A DNA stretch of 64,000 nt from Pseudobacteriovorax sp. (GCA_013215145.1 JABSRP010000014.1:1-64000), one strand, 5' to 3'. Numbered from the stretch's first letter, positions 26,341-35,106 are shown. Numbers and translations: made by a program. Notes: generated by a model from the letters alone, not told the origin.

Positions 26341-27228
26341 ATGCTACGAAGCGTTTTACTGATTTGTTGTTTTTTACAGTCCACCATCGCCTTAGCCGAA
26401 ACCATCTACCTTAAAAATGGGACAGTTCTAAGGGGATCGATTGTAGAGATGAGCGAAATGAATATCACTTTAGCGACCTCCGATTTAGGCACCGTCGTGA
26501 TCAAACGCCGGTCAGTGGCCGCCATCTCTGATATTGCTACCCCCCCTCCCACACCAGTGGCTCCGCCCATTAGCCGTTATCAAGCTCCGACCCCGCCCCC
26601 CCAGCCAGACCCCCAGCCAGTGCCGAGACAAGTACCTAGTCAATTAAATCAGGAAATCCATATCCAACAGCCACAAAGCACCGCACCCACCATCCAGCCT
26701 ACAACCCAAACCCTATCTAAGACACATTCACAAGCCGACAAGGGGCACCTTCATAGTTCCGTCGGCATAGGGTATACCTCGATAATGTATGAAGATGATC
26801 AGATCAATATGCCTACATTGCATGTTGATTTGTTATCTTACCGGTCACCCTCAGGATCGAGTTTTGCCGTTTTTGGATTGGCTGGTGAAAACTCGACGTC
26901 AAGATATTCCGCCGCAGATATCAAGGCGGATTGGGCTTTATCACGAACACGCTTTGCAGGGGGAGCTTCGACCCTTTCATTTGGCTTTTCAGGAGGTGTT
27001 TCCAGTCTAGACATTGACGAAACAGACTACTATTATCAGTACTATTATTATTGGGATGACACCAGCACTTCAGAGAGTGGTCCAGCTTGGGGTGCTCAAT
27101 TGGTGTACAACTACCTCTCGGATAACAGCTTTGGATTCCAAGTAGGAGTGTCTGGACTCTCTTCGTTATCAAACAATACTGAACTAGTATCAGCGAGTGG
27201 TTTTGGTGGCATCTCTATCGTATTTTAA
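26341..27228 (+). CDS. Exported protein with SH3-like N-domain and beta-barrel C-domain
   Basis: This 295-residue protein has a signal peptide (MLRSVLLICCFLQSTIALA). A small SH3-like domain follows (YLKNGTVLRGSIVEM, VVIKRRSVAAIS), then a proline-rich linker (about residues 73-110, PTPPPQPDPQPVPRQVP), then about 150 residues of alternating strands ending GFGGISIVF, typical of an outer-membrane barrel terminus. The barrel is related to the C-terminus of the caspase-like protein two genes downstream (shared IKADW.L..TRF and YYYYWDDTSTSES..AWGAQL patterns). The ATG at 26341 has GGAG six bases upstream and is preferred to the start at 26275. It overlaps the sigma-factor gene. Confidence 0.72.
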   Translation: MLRSVLLICCFLQSTIALAETIYLKNGTVLRGSIVEMSEMNITLATSDLGTVVIKRRSVAAISDIATPPPTPVAPPISRYQAPTPPPQPDPQPVPRQVPSQLNQEIHIQQPQSTAPTIQPTTQTLSKTHSQADKGHLHSSVGIGYTSIMYEDDQINMPTLHVDLLSYRSPSGSSFAVFGLAGENSTSRYSAADIKADWALSRTRFAGGASTLSFGFSGGVSSLDIDETDYYYQYYYYWDDTSTSESGPAWGAQLVYNYLSDNSFGFQVGVSGLSSLSNNTELVSASGFGGISIVF

Positions 27229-27772
27229 TCGTAAAAAAATATCACAGCACTCAACTTCCCCTTCCATAGTGGACTATGACTATAGCAAGGAGGAGGCGGT
27301 AACGGATTTGTATCACAAAGTTGCAAAATTTGCGATCAGCAAGACTGCATACATGGTGAAGTCCGAAGAGATCGCCCAAGACATTGTTCAGGATGTGTTT
27401 TTAAAACTCTGGCAAAAAAAACTAACATTCACCACCGTGGAAGCAAGCTATAAATGGATTTATATTTGTTGCCACAACGCGGCCATAGATCATCTGAAGA
27501 GCTATGCAATAAAAAATCAAAGGCCTATTCCAGATACGTTGACTTTGCCCGAAACGGTATCTGAGAGAATCGCCAATGGCGAAATCATTGGTATCCTGAC
27601 TAAACGCTTAACGACTAGGCAGGCCAGTATCCTCTTTTATCGCTATGTCGACGGTCATAGTTTGGCAGAAATCAGTGACCTAAATGGACTGGCAAAAAAG
27701 ACGATTCAAAGAGAACTCAAACAGATCTCGCAAATAGGAATTCAACTAAAGGAGTCTTTGCATGACACCTGA
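27197..27772 (+). CDS. ECF-type RNA polymerase sigma factor
   Basis: This 191-residue protein is a sigma-70-family ECF factor. Region 2 is seen at IAQDIVQDVFLKLWQKK and YKWIYICCHNAAIDHLKS. Region 4 is seen at LTTRQASILFYRYVDGHSLA and EISDLNGLAKKTIQRELK. Starts at GTG 27197 or GTG 27269 are both possible. The second gives a more typical N-terminus (DYDYSKEEAVTDLYHK), but neither has a good ribosome-binding site; the longer form overlaps the upstream gene by 32 bases. It overlaps the next gene (candidate anti-sigma) by 11 bases. It probably directs RNA polymerase to this operon and other promoters. Confidence 0.88.
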   Translation: MVLVASLSYFNRKKISQHSTSPSIVDYDYSKEEAVTDLYHKVAKFAISKTAYMVKSEEIAQDIVQDVFLKLWQKKLTFTTVEASYKWIYICCHNAAIDHLKSYAIKNQRPIPDTLTLPETVSERIANGEIIGILTKRLTTRQASILFYRYVDGHSLAEISDLNGLAKKTIQRELKQISQIGIQLKESLHDT

Positions 27773-28436
27773 TAAGCCAAAGGCCCACCAAAATGACCTT
27801 TTATCACAGCACCTGAGGATACTTCAAAACGAAGCCGTGAGTCATGATAAAGGAGAGCAGCAACGCCTGAGCCAGATAAATCCCAAATCTCTTAAAATGT
27901 CCCGTTTCAAGTATCAACAACTAACAGTCGGTCTTGCTCTGGCGGCCGGAGTTCTATTGACACTTCCCATGTTGTTCAGCTCATGGGAGTCTCCGCAAAC
28001 CGATTTGATTGCGAAGGGTGCCTATGGAGTCAGTATCTATTGGCAACGAAACGAAATGGTCAAAAAGTTTGCCCCGGACCACTTTCCATTAAAAGAAAAT
28101 GATAAAATCCGGGTTGAAATTACTTCAGGAAAAAGCTCCCACGCCTATCTCGGAATTTATCGATGGGACGGTCGGAGGCTGAATTCTCAGAGCTCTTTAG
28201 CCAAAAGTCACGTTCACCTTGACCCTGGTGGCATCGAGAAAATGCCCAATGCCTTTGCCCTTACGGGGGTCAGTGAGGGAGAGTTCGTCGCTGTTTTTTT
28301 CTGTAAGGACCAAATGGGCCCATCTGACCTGAAACTTACAAAAAAACTATCGGTAAATGCTGGTCAAAACTCTAATTATGAGCCAATCTCTATGGGTAAC
28401 AATCAATGTGTGATTAGAAAAACCATACTTCGATAA
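27762..28436 (+). CDS. Single-span membrane protein, candidate anti-sigma factor
   Basis: This 224-residue protein has a cytoplasmic N-terminus (residues 1-50), one membrane span (about 51-73, VGLALAAGVLLTLPMLF) and a periplasmic domain. That domain's pattern (KGAYGVSIYWQRNEM ... LKENDKIRVEIT ... AYLGIYRWDG) resembles DUF4384-type sensor domains. No zinc-binding ZAS motif is visible in the N-terminus. Its coupling to the ECF sigma gene (11-base overlap, AAAGGAG before ATG) is the main reason to call it an anti-sigma factor. It may keep the sigma factor inactive until the periplasmic domain detects a signal, perhaps from the flanking barrel proteins. Confidence 0.65.
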   Translation: MTPDKPKAHQNDLLSQHLRILQNEAVSHDKGEQQRLSQINPKSLKMSRFKYQQLTVGLALAAGVLLTLPMLFSSWESPQTDLIAKGAYGVSIYWQRNEMVKKFAPDHFPLKENDKIRVEITSGKSSHAYLGIYRWDGRRLNSQSSLAKSHVHLDPGGIEKMPNAFALTGVSEGEFVAVFFCKDQMGPSDLKLTKKLSVNAGQNSNYEPISMGNNQCVIRKTILR

Positions 28437-28453
28437 AGGGACCTTATTCGTAC

Positions 28454-30010
28454 ATGAATATTCCAGCAAGATTTTTTCTTCTTTTGATGGTCCTAAGCAC
28501 GCCACTTCAAGCACAAGTCGCTGTTATAGCCATTGGTTCCAATGTATCCTTAGAAAAAGATCTTAAACCACTTCGATTTGCAGTTACCGATGCCAGGCGA
28601 TTTGCCCACACCATGCAAAACTGGGGGCGCGTTGCTTCCGAATCGATCTCTCTACAAGAAAACCCTAGCAAAAAGCAGGTAGTCGATGCCATCAGGTGGG
28701 CGCGAAACAAGTGGCACAATACCGGCGACCTTGAATCACAAAAGTTTATTTTTTACTACTCCGGACATGCCGATGCCAGAGGACTCCATCTAGCCGACGG
28801 AATATTTTCCAAACAGGAATTGCATCAAGCATTGGAGTCCATTTCGGCCAAAACAAAAGTGATCATTCTCGATAGTTGCTTTGCGGGAGGTTTAGCGCAA
28901 AAAGGTATAAAAGATGTGGAACCTTTTGAAATCCCAAAAATGAGTTTTGATGAGCCCTCGGGTTCCATATTTCTCTCGGCGACCAGTTCGGACAGACTCG
29001 CCTTTGAGAGCAAAAAACTTGGCAGTAGCTTATTTAGCCACAGTATCATTATGGGCCTCAAGGGTGGCGCCGACGGCAACGGAGATGGGATTGTAACCGC
29101 AACAGAGCTATATGAGCACAGCTTTCGCCAGTCCCAACTACAGAGCCAAATCATTCCCACAGCTATCCAAAAACCTGAGTTTATATCAGATTTACGAGGT
29201 CGTGGGGCAGTGGCTCTTTCGTTTCCGAGCGCTGATTCAGGTCACATCCATTTCCTCAAAGGTCTCGAAGGGACGATTCAGATCCGATCATTAAGGGGGC
29301 TCCACTCTTTTAAGCTGGCAGCTAATGATAGCCGCAGTCGCAAAGTTGAACTGGCAGCTGGCGAGTATCAAATCAATGTGAATGCGAATGGCAACCGAGG
29401 CATCGCCCAAGCAAGTGTTTTTCCAAATCAAATGACGGTCATGACCGCCTACGACTTTGACTGGCAAAAACCCGCTGAACCAGCATCCCTCGCTCAGAAA
29501 GGAAGGCCTAAGCAGTCGCGTCGAGCCTCTATCTCAGGACTTTTGGGAATAACGACCATCGAAGGAGACGATACAACCCTTGAGTCGATACCATCCATCG
29601 ACGTTGATATCTTTCGCTACGATTTTCGCAGCTTTCGTTTATCTGTAGGAGGTGTTTACGGCCAAAGTAATCATGAACAGATTCTATCGACACGCATTAA
29701 AAGCGATTGGAACCTTGTCCGTAAAAGGCTCTTCAATCGCAATTTTCGGCTTGAAATGGGGATCCATATAGCCTACAGCGAACTAAAAACCGAAGACGCT
29801 TACCAGGGTTTCAGCTACTTTTACTACGGCACGACCAGTGTCAACCGTACATCTGGAGCGGCCATTGGTGCTCAGGTAGCAGCTAGTTTTGATATTAGAC
29901 CACGGACGAGCCTTCAACTCTTGGCCCAGGCTGGAGGAGTAAACGTTTTATGGTCAAATGAGCCCAGACAAATCACTGGTTTGTTTTGTGGCTTGAATTA
30001 TCGGATTTAA
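28454..30010 (+). CDS. Exported caspase-like protease with C-terminal beta-barrel
   Basis: This 518-residue protein has a signal peptide (1-20) and a C14 caspase-like domain (22-250) with the catalytic dyad H105 (YYSGHAD) and C142 (LDSCFAGG). An EF-hand-like loop, DGNGDGIVTATE, is at 207-218, as in calcium-dependent metacaspases. A beta-rich linker of about 100 residues follows, then a C-terminal barrel-like domain (about 350-518) related to the barrel encoded at 26341-27228. The protease probably faces the periplasm while the barrel inserts in the outer membrane. It is the last gene of the sigma/candidate anti-sigma operon. The stop overlaps the convergent TIGR02147 gene by 38 bases. Confidence 0.82.
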   Translation: MNIPARFFLLLMVLSTPLQAQVAVIAIGSNVSLEKDLKPLRFAVTDARRFAHTMQNWGRVASESISLQENPSKKQVVDAIRWARNKWHNTGDLESQKFIFYYSGHADARGLHLADGIFSKQELHQALESISAKTKVIILDSCFAGGLAQKGIKDVEPFEIPKMSFDEPSGSIFLSATSSDRLAFESKKLGSSLFSHSIIMGLKGGADGNGDGIVTATELYEHSFRQSQLQSQIIPTAIQKPEFISDLRGRGAVALSFPSADSGHIHFLKGLEGTIQIRSLRGLHSFKLAANDSRSRKVELAAGEYQINVNANGNRGIAQASVFPNQMTVMTAYDFDWQKPAEPASLAQKGRPKQSRRASISGLLGITTIEGDDTTLESIPSIDVDIFRYDFRSFRLSVGGVYGQSNHEQILSTRIKSDWNLVRKRLFNRNFRLEMGIHIAYSELKTEDAYQGFSYFYYGTTSVNRTSGAAIGAQVAASFDIRPRTSLQLLAQAGGVNVLWSNEPRQITGLFCGLNYRI

Positions 30011-30818
30011 TCTGACGCGTAGCTGGGAAGAACTGCATACTAAGATAGAATAATTCATCCCCACCAGACTGAACTGAGAAGCGCTCATCAAAGGTAGTAC
30101 GGAACTCACCGAGCGTGTTGATGGCGTTTTGGTAGTTTTCCTGTTTCATGGCTAAAATAAGAGATCCCGCATAACGTTGATCGAAGGGTAGATCGTCTAA
30201 GGCATGAACCGCCTTTGAAATAACGGCTTTATGATATGTCCTGACCGCATCGGAACCAGCTTTCGGATACACGCCGTAATTGGCCTCTGGTAACAATATA
30301 TCGTCTTCGATCACCTCGATCATGCCAGCTCGCTCTAAGCGAGCCAATGCCTTGAGTACCACAGGACCAGAGACGCCAATGCGTTGTGAGATCCAACTCA
30401 AATCACTCCGAAAATCATGGGTTTTGATAAGCTCCAAGATCGCCAAGTGATACCATTCTTTCACAAGTAAAAAAGAATCTACGGTCAGTTCTGTTTTTGA
30501 TAAGGATTGTAGATAGGTTTGGCAACGTACCACGGCCAAATCTCGGGCCAAGGATGTCCGCTGTTGGCCAATCAGTGCCAAGTCAGTAAAAAGCTGCCTC
30601 TCTCCCTTATCATCTGTTAATCGAACCACAATTTTTTTTGCCAGCTCAACAGATATGTTACCATTTCGATTCATTAACTCCGACAAACGTGACGCAGACA
30701 TCTGTAAATCGCGAGCAAATGCGCGCAAGGAATAGGAGGGGTTTTTGAGTTTTCTTTTCTCAAATTGCTGCTTAATATACCAAGCAGGATTAAGCTTCTG
30801 CTCCTGTAAAGACGACAT
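29973..30818 (-). CDS. TIGR02147-family regulator (second copy)
   Basis: This 281-residue protein is the second TIGR02147 member in the window. It has an HTH-like N-terminus (YSLRAFARDLQMSASRLSEL), a winged-helix-like middle (LSWISQRIGVSGPVVLKALA) and the family C-terminus FYLSMQFFPATR. It is divergent from the Kelch/HExxH protein gene with only 48 bases between starts, so they must share promoter DNA. Its 3' end overlaps the caspase gene. No TACACAAAT motif is found in that short gap, so its operator, if any, differs from the first copy's. Confidence 0.85.
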   Translation of the reverse strand: MSSLQEQKLNPAWYIKQQFEKRKLKNPSYSLRAFARDLQMSASRLSELMNRNGNISVELAKKIVVRLTDDKGERQLFTDLALIGQQRTSLARDLAVVRCQTYLQSLSKTELTVDSFLLVKEWYHLAILELIKTHDFRSDLSWISQRIGVSGPVVLKALARLERAGMIEVIEDDILLPEANYGVYPKAGSDAVRTYHKAVISKAVHALDDLPFDQRYAGSLILAMKQENYQNAINTLGEFRTTFDERFSVQSGGDELFYLSMQFFPATRQIKSDNSSHKTNQ

Positions 30819-30866
30819 AAAACACTCAAACTATCTTCTATCAGAGATATTTAAAGGATTCCTATA

Positions 30867-32666
30867 ATGTCATTATCGTTGTCATCTTGGATATACAAAG
30901 TCAAGGCATTCCTAGCTCTTTCCGTGAGCCTCTACCTATTTATGCCCATGCTTTATGGAACTGGTCAAGATGTCGGCAACGGAGGGGATCCCGTTCAACA
31001 AAAAATTGAGAATGCTCGGTTAGATGCTCTAAGGCATTTAGCATTATACCGCCCCGATAGGATTTATTTAGACGACTGGCAGATCTATCAGGATGTCGTA
31101 GCCTTTCTGAAAAGGACCTGGGAAGGGCAAACCATTGACGAAGCTATGTATGAAGACCTACGGACTAGCCGTTATATTTTTGTTGAGGATACGGCAGCCA
31201 ATCCGGTACAAACAACATGCGCAAGAACAAATTTATCAGATATCGAAGGCGGTAAGACGACTGTCCGCTACTCGTTGACACGCTGTAGAGAGATTGATAG
31301 CAGCGACCCGAGTATCTTTGAGGCCCTAGTACTGCATGAATCGGCTCATCACTTAGGTCTAACAGACCCTTCAGATGAAGCCTTAGCCATCCGGGTTGGT
31401 GCCTTTTTAGTCGCAAATGCCAAGGCCGCCAGCGATGTGACAAGGTCCAGACGGAAACAACTCAGTCGTCGCAATGCACCTGATGGTAGGTGGCAGCACG
31501 AAGTGGTCTACGTCCAGGCATCTTTAGATAGAAGTTTTGACAATTCTATCGTTGTGTTTGGAGGTTGTCACACCTCCCATATTACCAAAGTCGACAGCTG
31601 TAAAAAGTACCTAAACTCGGGCTCAATTTATCATTTTGAAACGGGGATATGGAGCCCAATCCAAGGCCCCGACAATAGTTTAGGTCGAGCTCATTTCGGA
31701 ATGAGTCAGATAAGCCATCAAGAAAAGGATCATATCCTCATTTGGGGAGGTTGCCGTGATGATGAGGGATCTTGTCGTGATAAGCTTAACTCTGGTTATA
31801 TATTTGATTTATCCAGTGACCAATGGAGCGCAGTCCCAACTGAAAGTGCTCCCAGCAGTCGGTCGGACTTTACCTTTATCCCCTATAAAGACAGTGTTTT
31901 TATCTGGGGAGGAGCGGAAACCTTCCGCAATCGTGATCGACCATTAGGCGATGGGAAAATTTTGAAATTCTCTTCTTCGGAAGAGCCCGTTTGGCAAAAC
32001 GTCAGTCGCGAAGGGGCTCCACAAGCGCGGTACGGTCAAAAATCGATTCGCGTCGACAACAAAGTCTATCTTTGGGGCGGCTGCGGAAAACAGGGAATTT
32101 TTCGCTGCCGTGAGGCTCTAGATGATGGAGGTGTTTTTGACTTTTCCACCGGTAGGTGGATGAATTGGCCCAAACCAGATTTTAAGCTGACAGGAAGGAT
32201 CCACCATACCATGACTCAACTGGGTCGGTTTATCGTTATTTGGGGTGGTAGCGACGTGATGGGAAATACCTTAGCTGATGGTGCAATGTTTGACGTGAAG
32301 ACTAACAAATGGTTTCCCCTGAGTGAGCTGTCTTTCCCAGAGGAAAATAGTAATTTAGGACGAACCCGAATGAGGTCCATCGCTTCGGGGAATACCGTAT
32401 TTTTTCTCGGTGGAGAAAACAAACTCAGATACTCTAGTAAAATTCTAAGGCTAAGAATGAGGGATCCATTAAATTCTACAGATCATGTTTGGTCTTTTGA
32501 TGATGCTCTCAATCCAGAGGACTTTGCCACCATTGGTCACAAAGTTCTCGAGACAAAAGACGGTATCATCACAATGGGAGGACTCGACCGGCAAGGCAGA
32601 TTTCTGCAGCGCATGAGCCTTCGCCAACCCCCTAATCTTAGAAACTCAATGTCATCACAGAGGTAA
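30867..32666 (+). CDS. Exported Kelch-repeat protein with HExxH motif
   Basis: This 599-residue protein has an N-terminal membrane or signal segment (residues 10-31). Residues 40-190 carry a zinc-protease-like motif HESAHHLGL (H157, E158, H161) with downstream acidic DEALAIR. Residues 205-575 are Kelch-like repeats with recurring GG-C and GGxxxx...W blocks (VVFGGCH, LIWGGCRD, FIWGGAE, YLWGGCGK, VIWGGSD, FFLGGEN). The Kelch blades form a propeller, usually for protein contact. The HExxH domain may be an active or degenerate metalloprotease; its third ligand is unclear. It starts after AAAGGA and is divergent from the TIGR02147 gene. Confidence 0.8.
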   Translation: MSLSLSSWIYKVKAFLALSVSLYLFMPMLYGTGQDVGNGGDPVQQKIENARLDALRHLALYRPDRIYLDDWQIYQDVVAFLKRTWEGQTIDEAMYEDLRTSRYIFVEDTAANPVQTTCARTNLSDIEGGKTTVRYSLTRCREIDSSDPSIFEALVLHESAHHLGLTDPSDEALAIRVGAFLVANAKAASDVTRSRRKQLSRRNAPDGRWQHEVVYVQASLDRSFDNSIVVFGGCHTSHITKVDSCKKYLNSGSIYHFETGIWSPIQGPDNSLGRAHFGMSQISHQEKDHILIWGGCRDDEGSCRDKLNSGYIFDLSSDQWSAVPTESAPSSRSDFTFIPYKDSVFIWGGAETFRNRDRPLGDGKILKFSSSEEPVWQNVSREGAPQARYGQKSIRVDNKVYLWGGCGKQGIFRCREALDDGGVFDFSTGRWMNWPKPDFKLTGRIHHTMTQLGRFIVIWGGSDVMGNTLADGAMFDVKTNKWFPLSELSFPEENSNLGRTRMRSIASGNTVFFLGGENKLRYSSKILRLRMRDPLNSTDHVWSFDDALNPEDFATIGHKVLETKDGIITMGGLDRQGRFLQRMSLRQPPNLRNSMSSQR

Positions 32667-33746
32667 TTGGTAGAGATTGATGACATGATTCATTTCAATC
32701 TCTCCGGTAAAGATGTTGATCTTTAAGTTGGCTCTTGCAGCAGCAAATTTACCATCTGTTTTCGGATCATAAGCCACTGATGACATGAAGCCCAGTTGCA
32801 AACGGTAGTCGACAAAGCCAGATACGGCGGTACCAGCATCAAAATCGAAGGTTAAAAACCCAGCCGATCCCGCGGCTACCAATGCTGTACCACTCCTACT
32901 ATCCAAAGTGATCGCCACCGGTGGCGACTCCTCATCTTCCAATCGATAAGCACCAGGAATCTTAGCCACTAAGGTATCAGAGACGAAATCGTACAAGTAG
33001 ACTCCCTCATTGTTGATAACAGCCAGATAATCTTCCTCTTCACTGAGCCCTGTGGCACCAAACCAAAACCCTCCCTCGGTTAGTTCAGGAGAGATTTCCG
33101 AAATATCACTCACTAAGTCACCACTAAGAACATCCCACAGCAAAACTTTTGTTGGATCAATAGTGACAGCAAAACGCCCCGATTTCGAAAAAAAGCCTTT
33201 TTTGATGGGCCAGTCATGAGCCCTAGTGCTATATACTGGTGTCGAAAGCTCTAACTGCCAAAAATCAATATATCCATTTGATTCACCCGTCATCAATCCG
33301 CCCTCCGGATGAAGGGATACCGTACGATAAATCGAATCGAAGGGTCGCCCTGACTGATAACCTTCGGAAATAACCTCACCATCCAAAGTGTTATAAGTTG
33401 CCAGATAAGACTGACTGCCACCGACAACTAAGCAGCAACCATCGTCTGCAATATCAATGGCAAACAATCCGATTCCCCTATCAGAAAGATCGACCTTCCA
33501 AACGATGCGCTTGTCTCTTGTATTCCAAGCAATCATAGAGCCGCCAATATCGATACTATAGAGCCGATTTTCTACTACGGGATCCCAAATAAAGCCTGTA
33601 ATAATATCCGAATGACCATCTCGCAAAACGGTTTCTGAAAACAAGGCAGTTGCCGGAAGCTCAATCTCTTCCCCATAAATTCCCTGTGGATGTAGGTAAA
33701 TCAAACCAAGTAATATGACACACAAAAGCTTACGTAGGACCATCAT
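32655..33746 (-). CDS. Exported WD40-like beta-propeller protein
   Basis: This 363-residue protein has a signal peptide (residues 1-25, ending YGEE) and a run of WD-like blades (SIDIGGSMIAWNTRDKRIV, ATYNTLDGEVIS, YIDFWQLEL, VLLWDVLSGDLV, YLYDFVSDTLV). The repeats suggest a seven-bladed propeller that would sit in the periplasm or outside. It overlaps the Kelch gene by 12 bases, tail to tail. No catalytic residues are recognisable. It probably scaffolds other envelope proteins. Confidence 0.72.
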   Translation of the reverse strand: MMVLRKLLCVILLGLIYLHPQGIYGEEIELPATALFSETVLRDGHSDIITGFIWDPVVENRLYSIDIGGSMIAWNTRDKRIVWKVDLSDRGIGLFAIDIADDGCCLVVGGSQSYLATYNTLDGEVISEGYQSGRPFDSIYRTVSLHPEGGLMTGESNGYIDFWQLELSTPVYSTRAHDWPIKKGFFSKSGRFAVTIDPTKVLLWDVLSGDLVSDISEISPELTEGGFWFGATGLSEEEDYLAVINNEGVYLYDFVSDTLVAKIPGAYRLEDEESPPVAITLDSRSGTALVAAGSAGFLTFDFDAGTAVSGFVDYRLQLGFMSSVAYDPKTDGKFAAARANLKINIFTGEIEMNHVINLYQLPL

Positions 33747-33828
33747 TCATACTCCGGAAGGCATATTGAGATTCATGTTTCTATGTGCCAGTATCTAACA
33801 TCAATCTTCAAGAAAAAGGAGTGGAAAC

Positions 33829-34497
33829 ATTTATAGTCAAACAAAAAAATCACTAGCAAATTGGCTCATCATCTTTTTGATTACGACTTTAAATAGCAGC
33901 GCTTTTGCAAGCTTAGAATCTGTGAAAGGTACCTGGACCACTGGATTTTTGTTTTATGAAATTGGTAGCTTTGCCGAGTCGATGGAGTTTAAAGACAATC
34001 GTCAACTCGATTTTAATTCTAGAGTTTTTATCGAGTATGCACCATTTGGAGGAATCTTTGCCGGAACAGACCTCCGCATAAAAACACGGATTGTAAGCTT
34101 CGAAAAGGCAAGCGAAAACACCGTGCCTGCAGACCGAAAGGACTGGGATATCTATTGGATCACTGCTGAAATACAAGATATCGTTACCACCCATTATGAT
34201 GTTTATGATGTTTTTTATATGAATGAAGATGTCGCATGCGGATCTACAGACTGGCAGGTTGCCGTTGGTAAATCCATAATGAATACGGAGTGCGTGATTA
34301 ACGGTGATCTAGAGCTAGTTTTTCCTATTGCCATCAAGGACGGGACCTTACTTGGTCCCATGGAGGCCGAGTTCGAGGGAGTGGACGAGGATGATCTTGA
34401 TGAACCCAGTATACTGGTGGATTTTTCCGAGTTCGGTGAGGCTAGCTTAGATGATCTAAACGAAAAACTTCCCTATCATCGCCTTGCAAATGACTGA
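33829..34497 (+). CDS. Exported protein of unknown function with probable ATT start
   Basis: The frame gives 222 residues if translation begins at the ATT at 33829. That codon has AAGGAG 7 bases upstream and yields YSQTKKSLANWLIIFLITT followed by LNSSAFA, a full signal peptide. The only standard start in frame, TTG at 33877, falls inside the hydrophobic core and would lose the n-region. An in-frame TAA at 33796 closes the frame upstream. The mature domain is beta-rich in its first half and very acidic in its last 70 residues (EGVDEDDLDEPSI). No family is recognised. Confidence 0.65.
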   Translation: MYSQTKKSLANWLIIFLITTLNSSAFASLESVKGTWTTGFLFYEIGSFAESMEFKDNRQLDFNSRVFIEYAPFGGIFAGTDLRIKTRIVSFEKASENTVPADRKDWDIYWITAEIQDIVTTHYDVYDVFYMNEDVACGSTDWQVAVGKSIMNTECVINGDLELVFPIAIKDGTLLGPMEAEFEGVDEDDLDEPSILVDFSEFGEASLDDLNEKLPYHRLAND

Positions 34498-34605
34498 CTA
34501 TGCGCCGCGGTAGTGCCACTTAGCATCATAGATGCCATGGCATTACCCACAGCGAATCGCCTTAAACGATCCTTGGACGTTATGCATAGATTCATCAGCA
34601 CCGAT

Positions 34606-35106
34606 TCATCCCAAACGCCCTAGTAAAAAGTCTGGTTCAAGATCTTCAATCACAACATTGAAATAATCTGTCAAGTTGTTAGAAACATCAGATAGAATCG
34701 TCCAATCTACAAAATTGAGAAAGGTGGTGGAACCACTGATGATATTTTCACTGTGATAGGTTCCAACAATCTCAGGCACACTCACACTCAAAATTCTACC
34801 ATCCTTCCCATCCTGCGAAAATCCATTAAGCTCACAGGGTGATTCTGCTTCAAAGGGATAAAAATTGAGCTCTACCAATCCAGGTTCAAAACTATCTTTA
34901 CTCACAGTTGCTATTTTATAGTCCCAAGGTTCCCCTTCAAAAACTCCTGATAACGGTTCAGAAGATATATTGAGCTCAGGTGGCTCCCCATCATCGGGAA
35001 TCATCAGATCAGGCGGAACTGGTAGCGCTGGGCTCTCATTAACCTCAGTCTTACAAGACAACAAACTAGTTAGAATAATTCCGAAGAACGCACTCATTCG
35101 CAACAT
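34606..35106 (-). CDS. Small lipoprotein of unknown function
   Basis: This 166-residue protein has a lipobox LLSC (Cys18) after a hydrophobic leader, then a proline-rich stretch (PALPVPPDLMIPDDGEPP) that probably spaces a beta-rich domain from the membrane. No family is recognised. It is convergent with the acidic exported protein at 33829-34497. About 100 bases of empty sequence separate the two stop codons. Confidence 0.68.
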   Translation of the reverse strand: MLRMSAFFGIILTSLLSCKTEVNESPALPVPPDLMIPDDGEPPELNISSEPLSGVFEGEPWDYKIATVSKDSFEPGLVELNFYPFEAESPCELNGFSQDGKDGRILSVSVPEIVGTYHSENIISGSTTFLNFVDWTILSDVSNNLTDYFNVVIEDLEPDFLLGRLG

